Assembly: GCF_051433195.1 (NCBI RefSeq)
Contig: NZ_JBHMFT010000002.1
Location: 62,001 to 126,000, forward strand
Direction of reading: 5' to 3'
Length of the DNA: 64,000 nt
DNA from: Falsiroseomonas sp051433195
GTDB taxonomy: Bacteria > Pseudomonadota > Alphaproteobacteria > Acetobacterales > Acetobacteraceae
Position numbers and translations under genes: made by a program. The stretch's first letter is position 1. Each line of letters begins with the position of its first letter. The notes beneath the pieces were generated by a model. It saw only the letters and a program-made list of their open reading frames with translations, did not search any database and was not told the origin of the DNA. Of the stretch, positions 43,397 through 51,883 are shown one piece after another.

Positions 43397-43792
43397 CTAG
43401 CTCAGGGTCTTGAGGTAGGCGATCACGTCGTTGAGCTGCGTCGGGTTGCGCAGGCCCGGGAAGGACATGCTGCCGCGCGGCACGACATCCTTCGGGTTGG
43501 TCAGGTAGGCGCGCAGGTTCGCCTCGTCCCAGGTCTTGCCCGGCGCCCATTCCTGCATGGCGGCGGAGTAGCGGAAGCCCTGCACGGAGGCGGCCTGGCG
43601 GCCGACGATGCCGTGCAGGTTCGGACCGACGCCGTTGCGGCCACCTTCATTCACCGTGTGGCAGGCGCGGCACTGGTTGAACACGCGCTGGCCGGCCGCG
43701 GCATCGCCATCCTGCGCAACCGCGGCGAAGGGGGCGAGGGCGATGCCCGCGAAAAGGGCGCCCGTGGCCAGGCTCATCGTCGGAAATCGCAT
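43397..43792 (-). CDS. class I soluble cytochrome c
   Basis: A 131-residue exported cytochrome. The signal peptide ends at AAVAQDG; heme binding is CRACH in VFNQCRACHTVNEGG; the distal Met is in GSMSFPGLRN. It resembles cytochrome c2/c550-type carriers of respiratory or photosynthetic electron transfer. I chose the ATG at 43792, not 43801, because AGGAGG lies nine bases before it and abuts the upstream ATG. It stands alone. Confidence 0.9.
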   Translation of the reverse strand: MRFPTMSLATGALFAGIALAPFAAVAQDGDAAAGQRVFNQCRACHTVNEGGRNGVGPNLHGIVGRQAASVQGFRYSAAMQEWAPGKTWDEANLRAYLTNPKDVVPRGSMSFPGLRNPTQLNDVIAYLKTLS

Positions 43793-43985
43793 GCGAAGCA
43801 TCCTCCTGGAACATTGTCCTTGCCAGCCTCAACGCTGCGGCCAGCCTGCGGGTTCTTGGCCATTTGCCGCCGGCCGGCAACCCTGCCAGCCTCGCGTCAT
43901 GCCCACCGCTGTACCCAAGGTGGCGGCAGGAGCGGGCAGGGCAAGGTTCTGTCAGATGAAAGCTGGTTCAGCTTCGGGGTGAGGG

Positions 43986-44255
43986 ATGCAGGCTTTCTTC
44001 GCTTCCGGCCAGGTCGCCGACCTGGTGCTGCTGGTGCTGCTGGCCGAGGCGCTGGCGCTTTTCCTGTGGCACCGGCGCACCGGGCGCGGCCTGGCGCCGC
44101 TGGCCGTGGCCGGCCTGGTGCTGCCCGGCGTCGCCTTCGCGCTGGCGCTGCGCGCGGCGCTGACCGGGGCCGGCTGGGGCTGGGTGGCCGCCGCACTGGT
44201 CGCGGCCTTCCTCACGCACGCCTTCGATCTCGCGGTGCGGCTGCGGCCTAGGTGA
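43986..44255 (+). CDS. small hypothetical membrane protein
   Basis: 89 residues with three hydrophobic stretches (VADLVLLVLLAEALALFLW, LAPLAVAGLVLPGVAFALAL, GWGWVAAALVAAFLTHAF) and a basic end. No family is recognised. GTGAGGG immediately precedes the ATG. The last 8 bases overlap the convergent crtC gene. Confidence 0.65.
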   Translation: MQAFFASGQVADLVLLVLLAEALALFLWHRRTGRGLAPLAVAGLVLPGVAFALALRAALTGAGWGWVAAALVAAFLTHAFDLAVRLRPR

Positions 44256-45201
44256 AGGGCCGCGGCACGCGGAAGGGCAGCATCGCGAACATGGCGGGCG
44301 AGGCGAAGCGGTCCAGCGACAGGCTTTCATGCACCGCCGTCGCCTCCTGGCCCAGAAGATGCGTGCGGATCTCGGACCGCGAATAGAACGGCGCGTCCAC
44401 CAGCGTCTTCACCACCTGCGCGCCACCGGACTCGGCCCGCGTCGGCCGGGCGATGCGCCACAGCGTCTTCGGCATCTCGACCGGCGGCGGCGGCTCGAAA
44501 TCCGTCACCGTCCCGTCGCGCGCCACCCGCAGGGCGAGCGACTGCGCGGAGCCGTCGCGCCGCTGCGCGTTGTACAGGATGGCGGTCGCCTCCGGCATCG
44601 GCGCCCGGCACCAGTCCCAGCCGATGAAATCCTGCTCCAGCGGCGCGCTGCCCCAGTTCGTGTCGAAATAGGCCGGGCCGGACCAGCGCAGCGCGGGGCT
44701 TTCCAGCGCCACCTCCACCCGCGACCGGGCCGCGATCGGGTGCCAGTGGTGGCGGCCATCGGAGTCGAGCTGGAAGGCGCGGGTGGACAGCGCCTCCGGC
44801 CGCAGCACCACGGTGCCGCGCAGCTTCGAGGGCAGCGGGGCGGTGGTCTCCTCGATCCGGATGGTCAGCGCATTGCCGTCCCAGTGCAGCGCGCTGGGGC
44901 CGATCTGCAGGAAGTCCGGGCCGCGCTTCAGGGCACCGCGGCGGCGATCCGTCATCGCCCAGCGCTGCGGCGCGCCGTACAGCGCCACATGCAGGCAGCA
45001 GTGATTCTCCGGGTCCGCCGCGGCGCCGCCCCTGCGGGCCAGCGTGTACCAGGGGGAGAAGACGGTGCCGATGAAGGCGATGATGGTCAGCCCGTGCCGG
45101 CCATCCTCGCTGAGCGCATCCACATACCACCAGCCATAGCCGCGCGGCGCCGCCGTACGGTCGAAGGCCCAACTCTTGAAGCCCAAGCCTGAATTCGTCA
45201 T
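44248..45201 (-). CDS. crtC: carotenoid 1,2-hydratase (hydroxyneurosporene synthase)
   Basis: A 317-residue CrtC. It adds water across the terminal double bond of neurosporene or lycopene in the spirilloxanthin/spheroidene routes. Family marks are GYGWWYVDALSEDGRHGLTIIAFIGTVFSPWY, NHCCLHVALYG and the Asp/Trp-rich YFDTNWGSAPLEQDFIGWDWCR. It is coupled to crtD by ATGA (45198-45201). Expression is probably set by the PpsR-type site ahead of crtD. Confidence 0.93.
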   Translation of the reverse strand: MTNSGLGFKSWAFDRTAAPRGYGWWYVDALSEDGRHGLTIIAFIGTVFSPWYTLARRGGAAADPENHCCLHVALYGAPQRWAMTDRRRGALKRGPDFLQIGPSALHWDGNALTIRIEETTAPLPSKLRGTVVLRPEALSTRAFQLDSDGRHHWHPIAARSRVEVALESPALRWSGPAYFDTNWGSAPLEQDFIGWDWCRAPMPEATAILYNAQRRDGSAQSLALRVARDGTVTDFEPPPPVEMPKTLWRIARPTRAESGGAQVVKTLVDAPFYSRSEIRTHLLGQEATAVHESLSLDRFASPAMFAMLPFRVPRPFT

Positions 45202-46658
45202 GCACGCTCCCCGAGAACCGCCGCCGCGGCCAGTCGGCCGGACAGCGCGGCCATGGCGAGGCCGGCCCCGGGATGGGTGCCGCCGCCGGCCAGATACAGC
45301 CCCGGCAGCGCGCTGCGCGCCGCCGGCCGGCCAAAGATGCTCTGCCAGCCATGCACGGCCTGGCCATACAGGGCGCCGCCGGTGCCGGGCGCGTCCCGTT
45401 CGTAACCGCGCGGCGTGGTTGCCACGGTCGCGTCGCGCGTGAGGGTGACGCCGGCCCGGGCCATGGCGTCCAGTGCTGCCGCCTCCGCGCCCGCCGCATC
45501 ATCCTCCGTACCGCCCATTGGCCTCGCCGGGGCCGGGACCAGGGCCAGCAGCGGTTCCGAAGCGCTCGGCGCCGGTCCTGGCACGTCGCGGCCCTGCGCC
45601 CACAGCGTCACCGTCGGTGCCGCCGGCATCCGGCCGCGGGCCAAGGCGGCGTATTCGGCTGTTGGGTCGGATGGATGGAAGACCGCCTGCCGGGGCAGGT
45701 CGAGGCCCTCCGCCCGCCCCGCCATGGCCCAGCTGAAGGCGGAGAAGGACCGGCGGGACGCCGGCAGGGCCGGCACCGCACGCGCCGCCTCCGCCCCGAA
45801 ATGCCCCGCGGCCAGCGTCGCCGGGTCGGCATTCAGCACCACCTGGCGCGCCGCCACCTCCTCCCCATCCCGCAGCCGCAGCCCGGCGACGCGGCCGCCG
45901 CGCACCAGGATCCCCGCCACCTCCGTGCCGTAGCGGAAGGTGGCGCCGCGCGCGGCCGCCACCTCGGCCAGCGCCGCCGCCAGGCCGGCCATGCCGCCGC
46001 GCACCGTCCAGGTTCCGGAAAGCTCGACATGCGCCACCAGCATCAGCGTCGCCGGCGCCAGCAGCGGGGAGGAGCCGACATAGGCCGCCATCCGCCCGAA
46101 CACCTGCCGCAGGCGCTGGTCAGCGAAATGCTCGCCGAGCGCGTCCCACAGCGTGCCGAAGGGGGAGGTGCCGAGCAGCCCCGGCCCGGCCTGCGCCCCC
46201 AGCGCCAGCATCCCCGGTCGCTGCACCGTGAGGAACGGCTTTTCCAGCGCCGTGTAGCAGCGCGCCGCGCGGTCGCGGAAATCCCGGAAGCCGCGCGCCG
46301 CGGCGGCGCCGGCGAAATCACCGATGGCGGCTTCCGCCGCCTGCGGGTCCGCCAGCAGGTCCAGGTGCCGGCCATCGGGCCATATATGCCGGCCCAGCAC
46401 CGGCAGGGGGTCCAGGTGCAGATGCGAGTCAAGTCGCGCTCCACCGGCCTCGAACAGGGCCTGGAACACCGCCGGCAGGCTGAGCGCCGCCGGCCCGGCA
46501 TCGACATCCACCCCGCCGACCCGCACCGTCCGCACCTTCCCGCCCGGCGTCGTGGCCCGTTCCAGAACCAGCACCGGCCGTGCCCTGGCCGCCAGGTGGA
46601 TGGCAGCCGCCAGCCCGCCTATCCCGGCACCGACGATGACGATGGGCGTGTCGCGCAT
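45198..46658 (-). CDS. crtD: hydroxyneurosporene/methoxyneurosporene desaturase
   Basis: A 486-residue FAD-dependent carotenoid 3,4-desaturase. The dinucleotide motif VGAGIGGLAAAIHLA is at ~9-23, ERATTPGGKVRT follows, and the C-terminal FAD contact LYLAGGGTHPGAGLAMA is typical of the phytoene-desaturase superfamily. Placement ahead of crtC and beside ppsR supports CrtD rather than CrtI. It is the first gene of the crtDC unit, with a short leader. Confidence 0.9.
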   Translation of the reverse strand: MRDTPIVIVGAGIGGLAAAIHLAARARPVLVLERATTPGGKVRTVRVGGVDVDAGPAALSLPAVFQALFEAGGARLDSHLHLDPLPVLGRHIWPDGRHLDLLADPQAAEAAIGDFAGAAAARGFRDFRDRAARCYTALEKPFLTVQRPGMLALGAQAGPGLLGTSPFGTLWDALGEHFADQRLRQVFGRMAAYVGSSPLLAPATLMLVAHVELSGTWTVRGGMAGLAAALAEVAAARGATFRYGTEVAGILVRGGRVAGLRLRDGEEVAARQVVLNADPATLAAGHFGAEAARAVPALPASRRSFSAFSWAMAGRAEGLDLPRQAVFHPSDPTAEYAALARGRMPAAPTVTLWAQGRDVPGPAPSASEPLLALVPAPARPMGGTEDDAAGAEAAALDAMARAGVTLTRDATVATTPRGYERDAPGTGGALYGQAVHGWQSIFGRPAARSALPGLYLAGGGTHPGAGLAMAALSGRLAAAAVLGERA

Positions 46659-46689
46659 GGTCGCGAATAGGGCGGATCGCCTAAGGAAG

Positions 46690-46707
46690 TGTCAAGCTTC
46701 GTGGACA
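46690..46707 (-). promoter_or_regulatory. PpsR/CrtJ-type palindrome overlapping a TTGACA element of crtD
   Basis: TGT-N12-ACA (TGTCAAGCTTCGTGGACA) matches the PpsR/CrtJ consensus exactly. Read on the minus strand, its end supplies TTGACA (46695 to 46690), a perfect -35 hexamer facing crtD, 31 bases from the crtD start. The -10 region is weak (around CCTATTC). PpsR bound here would cover the -35 element. The ppsR gene itself starts on the other side of the same 227-base gap, so the site could also serve autoregulation. Confidence 0.75.
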
Positions 46708-46885
46708 AATGCGACCGGTAACAAAGAAACACGTCCCAATTGCGTGAAAACGTCATCCTGCATTGACGTCAGGCTGGCCAAACCCCACAAACGGTCTACC
46801 GTGACGGCGCCTCCTCCCTGACGCCGTCGTGGGCCAGCCACCCCGAATTGACGTTGGTGGACTGGCAGATCAATCGGATTCCCGC

Positions 46886-48229
46886 ATGACCCGCGTCGCC
46901 GTGATTCAGCCGGACATCACCCTGAGCCTCGATTGGGAAGGTGTGATCCGCGAAGCCAGCCTCTCGGACGCCATCCCGGCGGAGCCGGTTCGGGAATGGC
47001 TCGGCCGCCCCTGGATGGAAACGGTCGGTGAGATCGCGGGCCTCCAGGTCCGCCGGATGGTGGAGGATGCCCGCTCCAGCGGCGTCTCCGCCTACCTCCA
47101 GATCACCCAGCGCTTCCCCTCCGGCCTCGAACTGCCGATCGAATACACCACCGTCCGCCTCGGCGGGCAGGCCGGGCTGATCGCGGTCGGCAAGAACATG
47201 CAGGCGGTGGCGGAACTGCAATCCCGGCTGGTCGCCGCCCAGCAGGCGCGGGAGCAGGACTACTGGAAGCTGCGCGAGATCGAGACCCGTTCCCGCCTGC
47301 TGTTCGATGCCTCGAGCGAGGCCGTGCTGGTCATCGCCGCCTCCACGCTTCGCATCGTGGAGGCTAATCCGGCCGCCATCCGCGAGCTCGGCATGGCGCC
47401 CGGCTGGAACTTCTCGGACGAAGTCGCGTCGCGCGACCGCGCCGCGCTGCGCGACGTGCTGATGCGCGCCCGCGAACAGGGCCGCGCGCCCGGCATCATG
47501 GTGCATCTGGGGGCGGACGGCACGCCCTGGCTGCTGCGTGCCTCCCTGATGGCGCGCACACCGGGCCCGGTCTTCCTGATCCAGCTCAGCCCCGCCGCCA
47601 CGGCCCCGCAGCGCGCCGCGCCGCCGCGCAGCGACGCACTGCTGGAGGACATGCCCGACGGCTTCGTCGCCATCGACGGCGACGGCCTGGTGCGCCGCGC
47701 CAACCGCGCCTTCCTCGACCTGGCCCAGGCCGGGACGGAGGCCAGCATCCTGGGCGAGAAGCTGGACCGCTGGCTGGCGCAGCCCGGCATGGACCTGTCC
47801 GTGCTGCTGGACACCATCGCCCAGCATGGCGAGGTCCGCCTGTTCCCGACCCAGCTCACCGGCAACCTCGGCTCCGAGGTCGAGGTCGAGATCTCCGGCT
47901 GCGCCATCTCCCGCGACGGCAGCCGCATGATCGGGCTGATGATCCGCGACATCGGCCGCCGCGTCCTGGCATCCGGGGAGGCCGCGGCGCTGCGCACGGC
48001 GCTCGGCACGCTGGCCAATGATGTCGGCCGCGTGCCGCTGCCGACCATGGTGCGCAACACCGCGGCGCTGGTGGAACGCGCCTGCATCGAACAGGCGCTG
48101 CGGCTTTCCAACGGCAACCGCACCGCCGCCGCGGACGCCCTCGGCCTCAGCCGCCAGAGCCTCTACGCCAAGCTCGAACGCTACGAGATCGGCGAAGACC
48201 GCGAGGCGAGCGAGGATCGGGCTCGGTGA
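46886..48229 (+). CDS. ppsR: photosynthesis gene repressor PpsR
   Basis: A 447-residue regulator. An N-terminal region is followed by PAS domains; the linker QDYWKLREIETRSRLLFDASSEAVLVI is characteristic of PpsR. The C-terminal Fis-type helix-turn-helix is NGNRTAAADALGLSRQSLYAKLERY. A Cys in ERACIEQAL (~400) matches the redox-sensitive HTH Cys of Rhodobacter PpsR; another lies in ISGCAISRDG. It represses pigment genes at TGT-N12-ACA sites. Its stop overlaps the GTG start of bphP, so repressor and photoreceptor are cotranslated. Confidence 0.93.
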   Translation: MTRVAVIQPDITLSLDWEGVIREASLSDAIPAEPVREWLGRPWMETVGEIAGLQVRRMVEDARSSGVSAYLQITQRFPSGLELPIEYTTVRLGGQAGLIAVGKNMQAVAELQSRLVAAQQAREQDYWKLREIETRSRLLFDASSEAVLVIAASTLRIVEANPAAIRELGMAPGWNFSDEVASRDRAALRDVLMRAREQGRAPGIMVHLGADGTPWLLRASLMARTPGPVFLIQLSPAATAPQRAAPPRSDALLEDMPDGFVAIDGDGLVRRANRAFLDLAQAGTEASILGEKLDRWLAQPGMDLSVLLDTIAQHGEVRLFPTQLTGNLGSEVEVEISGCAISRDGSRMIGLMIRDIGRRVLASGEAAALRTALGTLANDVGRVPLPTMVRNTAALVERACIEQALRLSNGNRTAAADALGLSRQSLYAKLERYEIGEDREASEDRAR

Positions 48230-50415
48230 CTGCGGAAACTTCCGGCATGTCCGCCGGCTCTCCCGCCTTCGGCGCGGCCGACCTTTCGAATTGCGAGCGG
48301 GAGCAGATTCACCTCGCCGCCTCGATCCAGCCGCATGGCGCCCTGCTGGCCCTGCGCGAGCCGGAGCTGACGGTGCTGCAGCTCAGCGCCAACACCACCG
48401 CCTTCCTCGGCCTGCCGGCCGCGCCGCTCGGGCGCCGGCTGGCCGATGTGGCGCCGGAGATCGCGCGCGCCATCGCGCCGCTGCTGGCCGACAGGCTGGA
48501 CGTGGTACCGGCCGCGGTGCGCGTTGTGGATGGCCCCGGCGTGCCGCTCGACGTGCAGGTGCATCGCCCGATCGGCGGCGGCGTGATCCTGGAGCTCGAG
48601 CGCGCCGCGCCGCTGGACGACGCTGCCAACCGCATCGAGCCCGCCTTGCTGGCGATCCTCGGCAGCTACGCCGTGCGCCCGCTGTGCGAGGAGGTGGCCC
48701 GCATCTTCCGCGGCTTCACCGGCTACGACCGGGTCATGGTCTATCGCTTCGACGATGACGGCCATGGCGAGGTCTTCGCCGAGGAACATGCGGCAGGGAT
48801 GGAGCCCTATCTCGGCAACCGCTACCCGGCCTCCGACATCCCGGCCATCGCGCGGCGCCTCTACATCCGCAACCGCGTGCGCGTGGTGACGGATGTGCAC
48901 TACGCGCCGGTGCGGCTGGAGCCGCGGCTTTCGCCCCTGACCGGGCAGGACCTGGACATGTCGCTGTGCGTGCTGCGCAGCACCTCCCCGGTGCATGTGC
49001 AGTACCTGAAGAACATGGCCGTCGGCGCCACGCTGGTCGCCTCCATCCTGGTCGGCGGGCGGCTGTGGGGCCTGGTGTCCTGCCACCACAACACCCCGCG
49101 CCGCACGCCCTTCGCGCTGCGCGCGGTGACGGAATTGCTGGCGGAGGCGGTGGGCACCCGCATCGCCGCGCTGGAATCCTTCGTGCAGTCGCAGGCCGAA
49201 CTCGCCGTGCGCCGCCTGGAACAGCGGATGATCGAGGCGATCACCCGCGATGGCGACTGGCGCACCGCGCTGTTCGACAATGCGCAGACCCTGCTGCTGC
49301 CGCTGGGGGCCAGCGGTGCCGCGCTGCTGTTCGAGGGCCAGACCCAGACCACCGGCGATGTCCCCGGCACCGCCGGTCTGCGCGACATCGGCAAGTGGCT
49401 GGATGCCCAGCCGCGCGCGCCCGTGATCGCAACCGCATCGCTGGTCGGCGCCGCACCGCATCTGGCCGGGCTGACCCGGGTTTCGAGCGGCGTGCTGGCG
49501 GCACCGATCTCGACCGCGCCGGGCGAATACCTGGTCTGGTTCCGGCCGGAGCAGGTCTCCACCGTCACCTGGGGCGGCGACCCCACCAAGCCGGTGCTGA
49601 TCGGCGACGACCCGCGCGACCTGTCGCCCCGGCAATCCTTCGCCAAGTGGAACCAGGTGGTGGAGGGCCGGTCGGAGCCCTGGTCGCCCAAGGACCTCGC
49701 CACCGCACGCCTGATCGGCGACACCGTCACCGACGTGGTGCTGCAGTTCCGCTCCGTCCGCATGCTGATCGCGGAGGACCAGCTGGCGCAGGTGCGCCGC
49801 CAGGTGGGGCTTTCGGCGCAGCCCGTGGTGATCTGCGACCCCACCGGCAACATCGACCTGCGCAACGAGGCCTTCGACCGCCTGCTGCCCGGGCTGCGCG
49901 GCGCCGCGCCGCGCCGCATCGACCACCTGCTGCCCTATTTCGCCGACCCCGCCGAAGTCGGCCGCCGCCTGCGCGACGTGATGGACAACAAGCGGTCCTG
50001 GCGCGGTGAGGTGCGCCTCGCGGATGGCCAGGGCGCCGGCAAGCCGGTGCTGGTGCGCGCCGACCCGGTGTTCTCGGCACCCGACCGCGTGCTCGGCTTC
50101 GTCTTCCTGTTCAACGACCTGGCGGAACGCAAGGCGGCCGATGCCGCGCGCCGCCGCTTCCAGGCCGGGATCGAGGAGGGCAGCCGCCGCCCCGCCGGGC
50201 GCTTCGACCGCCAGGCGGACCTCGCCTACCAGGCCATCCTCGCCTCGGTGGTGGAAAATGCGCAGCTCGCGGCGCTGGAAATCGCGGATGGGGTGGACGT
50301 GGCGCGGATGCCGGATCTGCTGGAATCGGTCCGCGCCTCCGTCGCCCGCACGGCGGCGGTGCTGGAGACGCTGATCCGGCACGCCAGCCAATTGCCGCCG
50401 CGGGATGAGGACTGA
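48226..50415 (+). CDS. bphP: bacteriophytochrome without a histidine kinase module
   Basis: A 729-residue photoreceptor. C23 in LSNCEREQ is the likely biliverdin attachment site; PAS is ~15-130. The GAF domain holds PASDIP (~203-208) and DLDMSLCVLRSTSPVHVQYLKNM. The PHY tongue is RQSFAKWNQVVEGRSEPWS. After PHY comes one PAS domain (VVICDPTGNIDLRNEAFDRLL) and a C-terminal helical region, with no H box or ATPase motifs. This matches the Rhodopseudomonas/Bradyrhizobium type whose light-activated form binds and blocks PpsR. Start GTG 48226 overlaps the ppsR stop; ATG 48247 is the alternative. Confidence 0.92.
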   Translation: MTAETSGMSAGSPAFGAADLSNCEREQIHLAASIQPHGALLALREPELTVLQLSANTTAFLGLPAAPLGRRLADVAPEIARAIAPLLADRLDVVPAAVRVVDGPGVPLDVQVHRPIGGGVILELERAAPLDDAANRIEPALLAILGSYAVRPLCEEVARIFRGFTGYDRVMVYRFDDDGHGEVFAEEHAAGMEPYLGNRYPASDIPAIARRLYIRNRVRVVTDVHYAPVRLEPRLSPLTGQDLDMSLCVLRSTSPVHVQYLKNMAVGATLVASILVGGRLWGLVSCHHNTPRRTPFALRAVTELLAEAVGTRIAALESFVQSQAELAVRRLEQRMIEAITRDGDWRTALFDNAQTLLLPLGASGAALLFEGQTQTTGDVPGTAGLRDIGKWLDAQPRAPVIATASLVGAAPHLAGLTRVSSGVLAAPISTAPGEYLVWFRPEQVSTVTWGGDPTKPVLIGDDPRDLSPRQSFAKWNQVVEGRSEPWSPKDLATARLIGDTVTDVVLQFRSVRMLIAEDQLAQVRRQVGLSAQPVVICDPTGNIDLRNEAFDRLLPGLRGAAPRRIDHLLPYFADPAEVGRRLRDVMDNKRSWRGEVRLADGQGAGKPVLVRADPVFSAPDRVLGFVFLFNDLAERKAADAARRRFQAGIEEGSRRPAGRFDRQADLAYQAILASVVENAQLAALEIADGVDVARMPDLLESVRASVARTAAVLETLIRHASQLPPRDED

Positions 50416-50419
50416 TCCC

Positions 50420-50995
50420 ATGCCGGGGGATGCCGCGCGGATCGCGTTGCGGCAGGCCACCGGGGCGGTGCATGAGCGGCTGCATGGCGTGCCGGTGTTC
50501 TCCCGGCTTGCGGCCGGCCAGATCGAGGCGGCCGAGTATGTCGGGCTGCTGCGCCGCCTGCTCGGCTTCCATCTCGGCGTCGAGGTGGCGCTGATCGCGG
50601 CACCTTCGCTGGAGCCCTTCGGCATCACGGTCGAGGCGCGGCGCCGCTCGCCCATGCTGCTGGCCGACCTGAAGGCGCTCGGCGCCAAGCCGCTGGCGCC
50701 GGTGGCGGCCCTGCCGGCGCCGGAGAGTGCCGCCTGGGCGATGGGCTGCCTGTATGTGACGGAGGGTTCGACCCTCGGCGGCCAGCATCTGGCCCGGGCG
50801 CTGGACGGCATCCTGCCCGGCGAGGCCGGTCGCAGCTTCCTGCGTGGCTACGGCGCCCGCCACGGCGCCATGTGGCGCGAATGCTGCGCGGCCATCGAGG
50901 CCTGTGGCGCCGAAGCCGGGCGGCTGGCGGCGATGATCGCCGGGGCGGAGGCGACCTTCGCCAGCTTCGAAGGCTGGTTCAGCGCCCGCGCGTGA
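50420..50995 (+). CDS. bphO: heme oxygenase making biliverdin for the phytochrome
   Basis: A 191-residue BphO-type heme oxygenase. The proximal heme His is in RQATGAVHERLHG (H18), and YVTEGSTLGGQHLAR is the conserved distal helix. It opens heme to biliverdin IX-alpha, the chromophore of BphP. The ATG at 50420 is favoured because GAGGA lies nine bases ahead; ATG 50405 would overlap bphP by 11 bases. It is the last gene of ppsR-bphP-bphO. Confidence 0.92.
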   Translation: MPGDAARIALRQATGAVHERLHGVPVFSRLAAGQIEAAEYVGLLRRLLGFHLGVEVALIAAPSLEPFGITVEARRRSPMLLADLKALGAKPLAPVAALPAPESAAWAMGCLYVTEGSTLGGQHLARALDGILPGEAGRSFLRGYGARHGAMWRECCAAIEACGAEAGRLAAMIAGAEATFASFEGWFSARA

Positions 50996-50998
50996 GCC

Positions 50999-51164
50999 TC
51001 ATGCCAACGCTCGATTTCATCGACCGCTGATATGTTGTTTCATGCCCTCAGATGCCGGGCGCCGGCTCCGCCGGCTCGGCTACGCGGCACTGGCCGCGGG
51101 CCGCATTCGTGGCCTCGGCCGATGTGTCCGGCCGCAGGTTACCGATCTCGGGCGTTGGTATCAG
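50999..51164 (+). repeat. dispersed intergenic repeat, copy 2, with terminal inverted repeats
   Basis: The ends are CTCATGCCAACGCTCG and, on the other strand, CTGATACCAACGCCCG, a 16-base imperfect terminal inverted repeat. The inside shares CCCTCAG, GCCGG, GGGCCGCATTCGTGGCCTCGGCCG and CCGGCCGCAGGTTACC with copies 1, 3 and 4. It fills the gap between bphO and the convergent aldolase gene and supplies that gene's TGA. It looks like a MITE-like element. Confidence 0.7.
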
Positions 51165-51883
51165 ATGCCGCCGTAGTCGGCGCGCGTGATCCAGTAGTCC
51201 CAGGCGCGGGCCAGCGGCATGTCGGACAGCAGCATGGCGGCGGTCTTCTCCACCTCGCCCGGCGTCAGGTACTCCGGCGTGCCGTGCGGGATGCTGGCCA
51301 GCACCATCTCCGCATTGTGCTTCATGTAGACGGCGGTGAAGACCGCAGCCCGCAGGTTCACGCCGACGTTGCAGGCGCCGTGCCCGCGCAGCATCACGCT
51401 GCGGTTGCCGCCCAGCGCGCGCGCCAGCGAATGGCCCCGCGGCAGGTCGTCGATCAGCATGTTGGTGTCGCCGAATTCCGGCTGGCTGTCCCACAGCGGC
51501 ACCTCCGCGCCCATCACGCTGCCCATGTGGAAGATCGGCTTCAGCACCAGGTGGCGCAGCACGGTGAAGGGGATGACGCTGCGCGCGTGGTGGTGAATGA
51601 CGGCGTGCACATCCGGCCGCGCCATGTAGATGGTGCCGTGCAGCGCGCGTTCGGAATACATCCGCCGGCCGTTCTGCGCGATGGGCGTGCCGTCCAGCTC
51701 GAACTCCATGATGTCGTCCGCCGTCACCGCGACCGGGCTGCGGCTGCGCGACAGGAAGTAGCGGTCCGGGTTGGTCGGGTGGCGCAGCGAGACATGGCCG
51801 AAATCGTCGATCACATCCTCCCGCGCCAGAATGCGGTTCGCGAGCACCAGCTCGCGGATGGCGTGGGCGATCTCGGCGCTCAT
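51161..51883 (-). CDS. class II aldolase/adducin family protein
   Basis: A 240-residue protein with DDFGHVSLRHP, the zinc-site HHHARSVIPF and RGHGACNVG. The family includes aldolases and decarboxylases of aromatic acids. It is the last gene of a three-gene operon with a FAD monooxygenase and a Bug receptor, coupled by ATGA (51880-51883). The set suggests breakdown of an imported (aromatic) carboxylate. Its stop codon lies in the end of repeat copy 2. Confidence 0.85.
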   Translation of the reverse strand: MSAEIAHAIRELVLANRILAREDVIDDFGHVSLRHPTNPDRYFLSRSRSPVAVTADDIMEFELDGTPIAQNGRRMYSERALHGTIYMARPDVHAVIHHHARSVIPFTVLRHLVLKPIFHMGSVMGAEVPLWDSQPEFGDTNMLIDDLPRGHSLARALGGNRSVMLRGHGACNVGVNLRAAVFTAVYMKHNAEMVLASIPHGTPEYLTPGEVEKTAAMLLSDMPLARAWDYWITRADYGGI

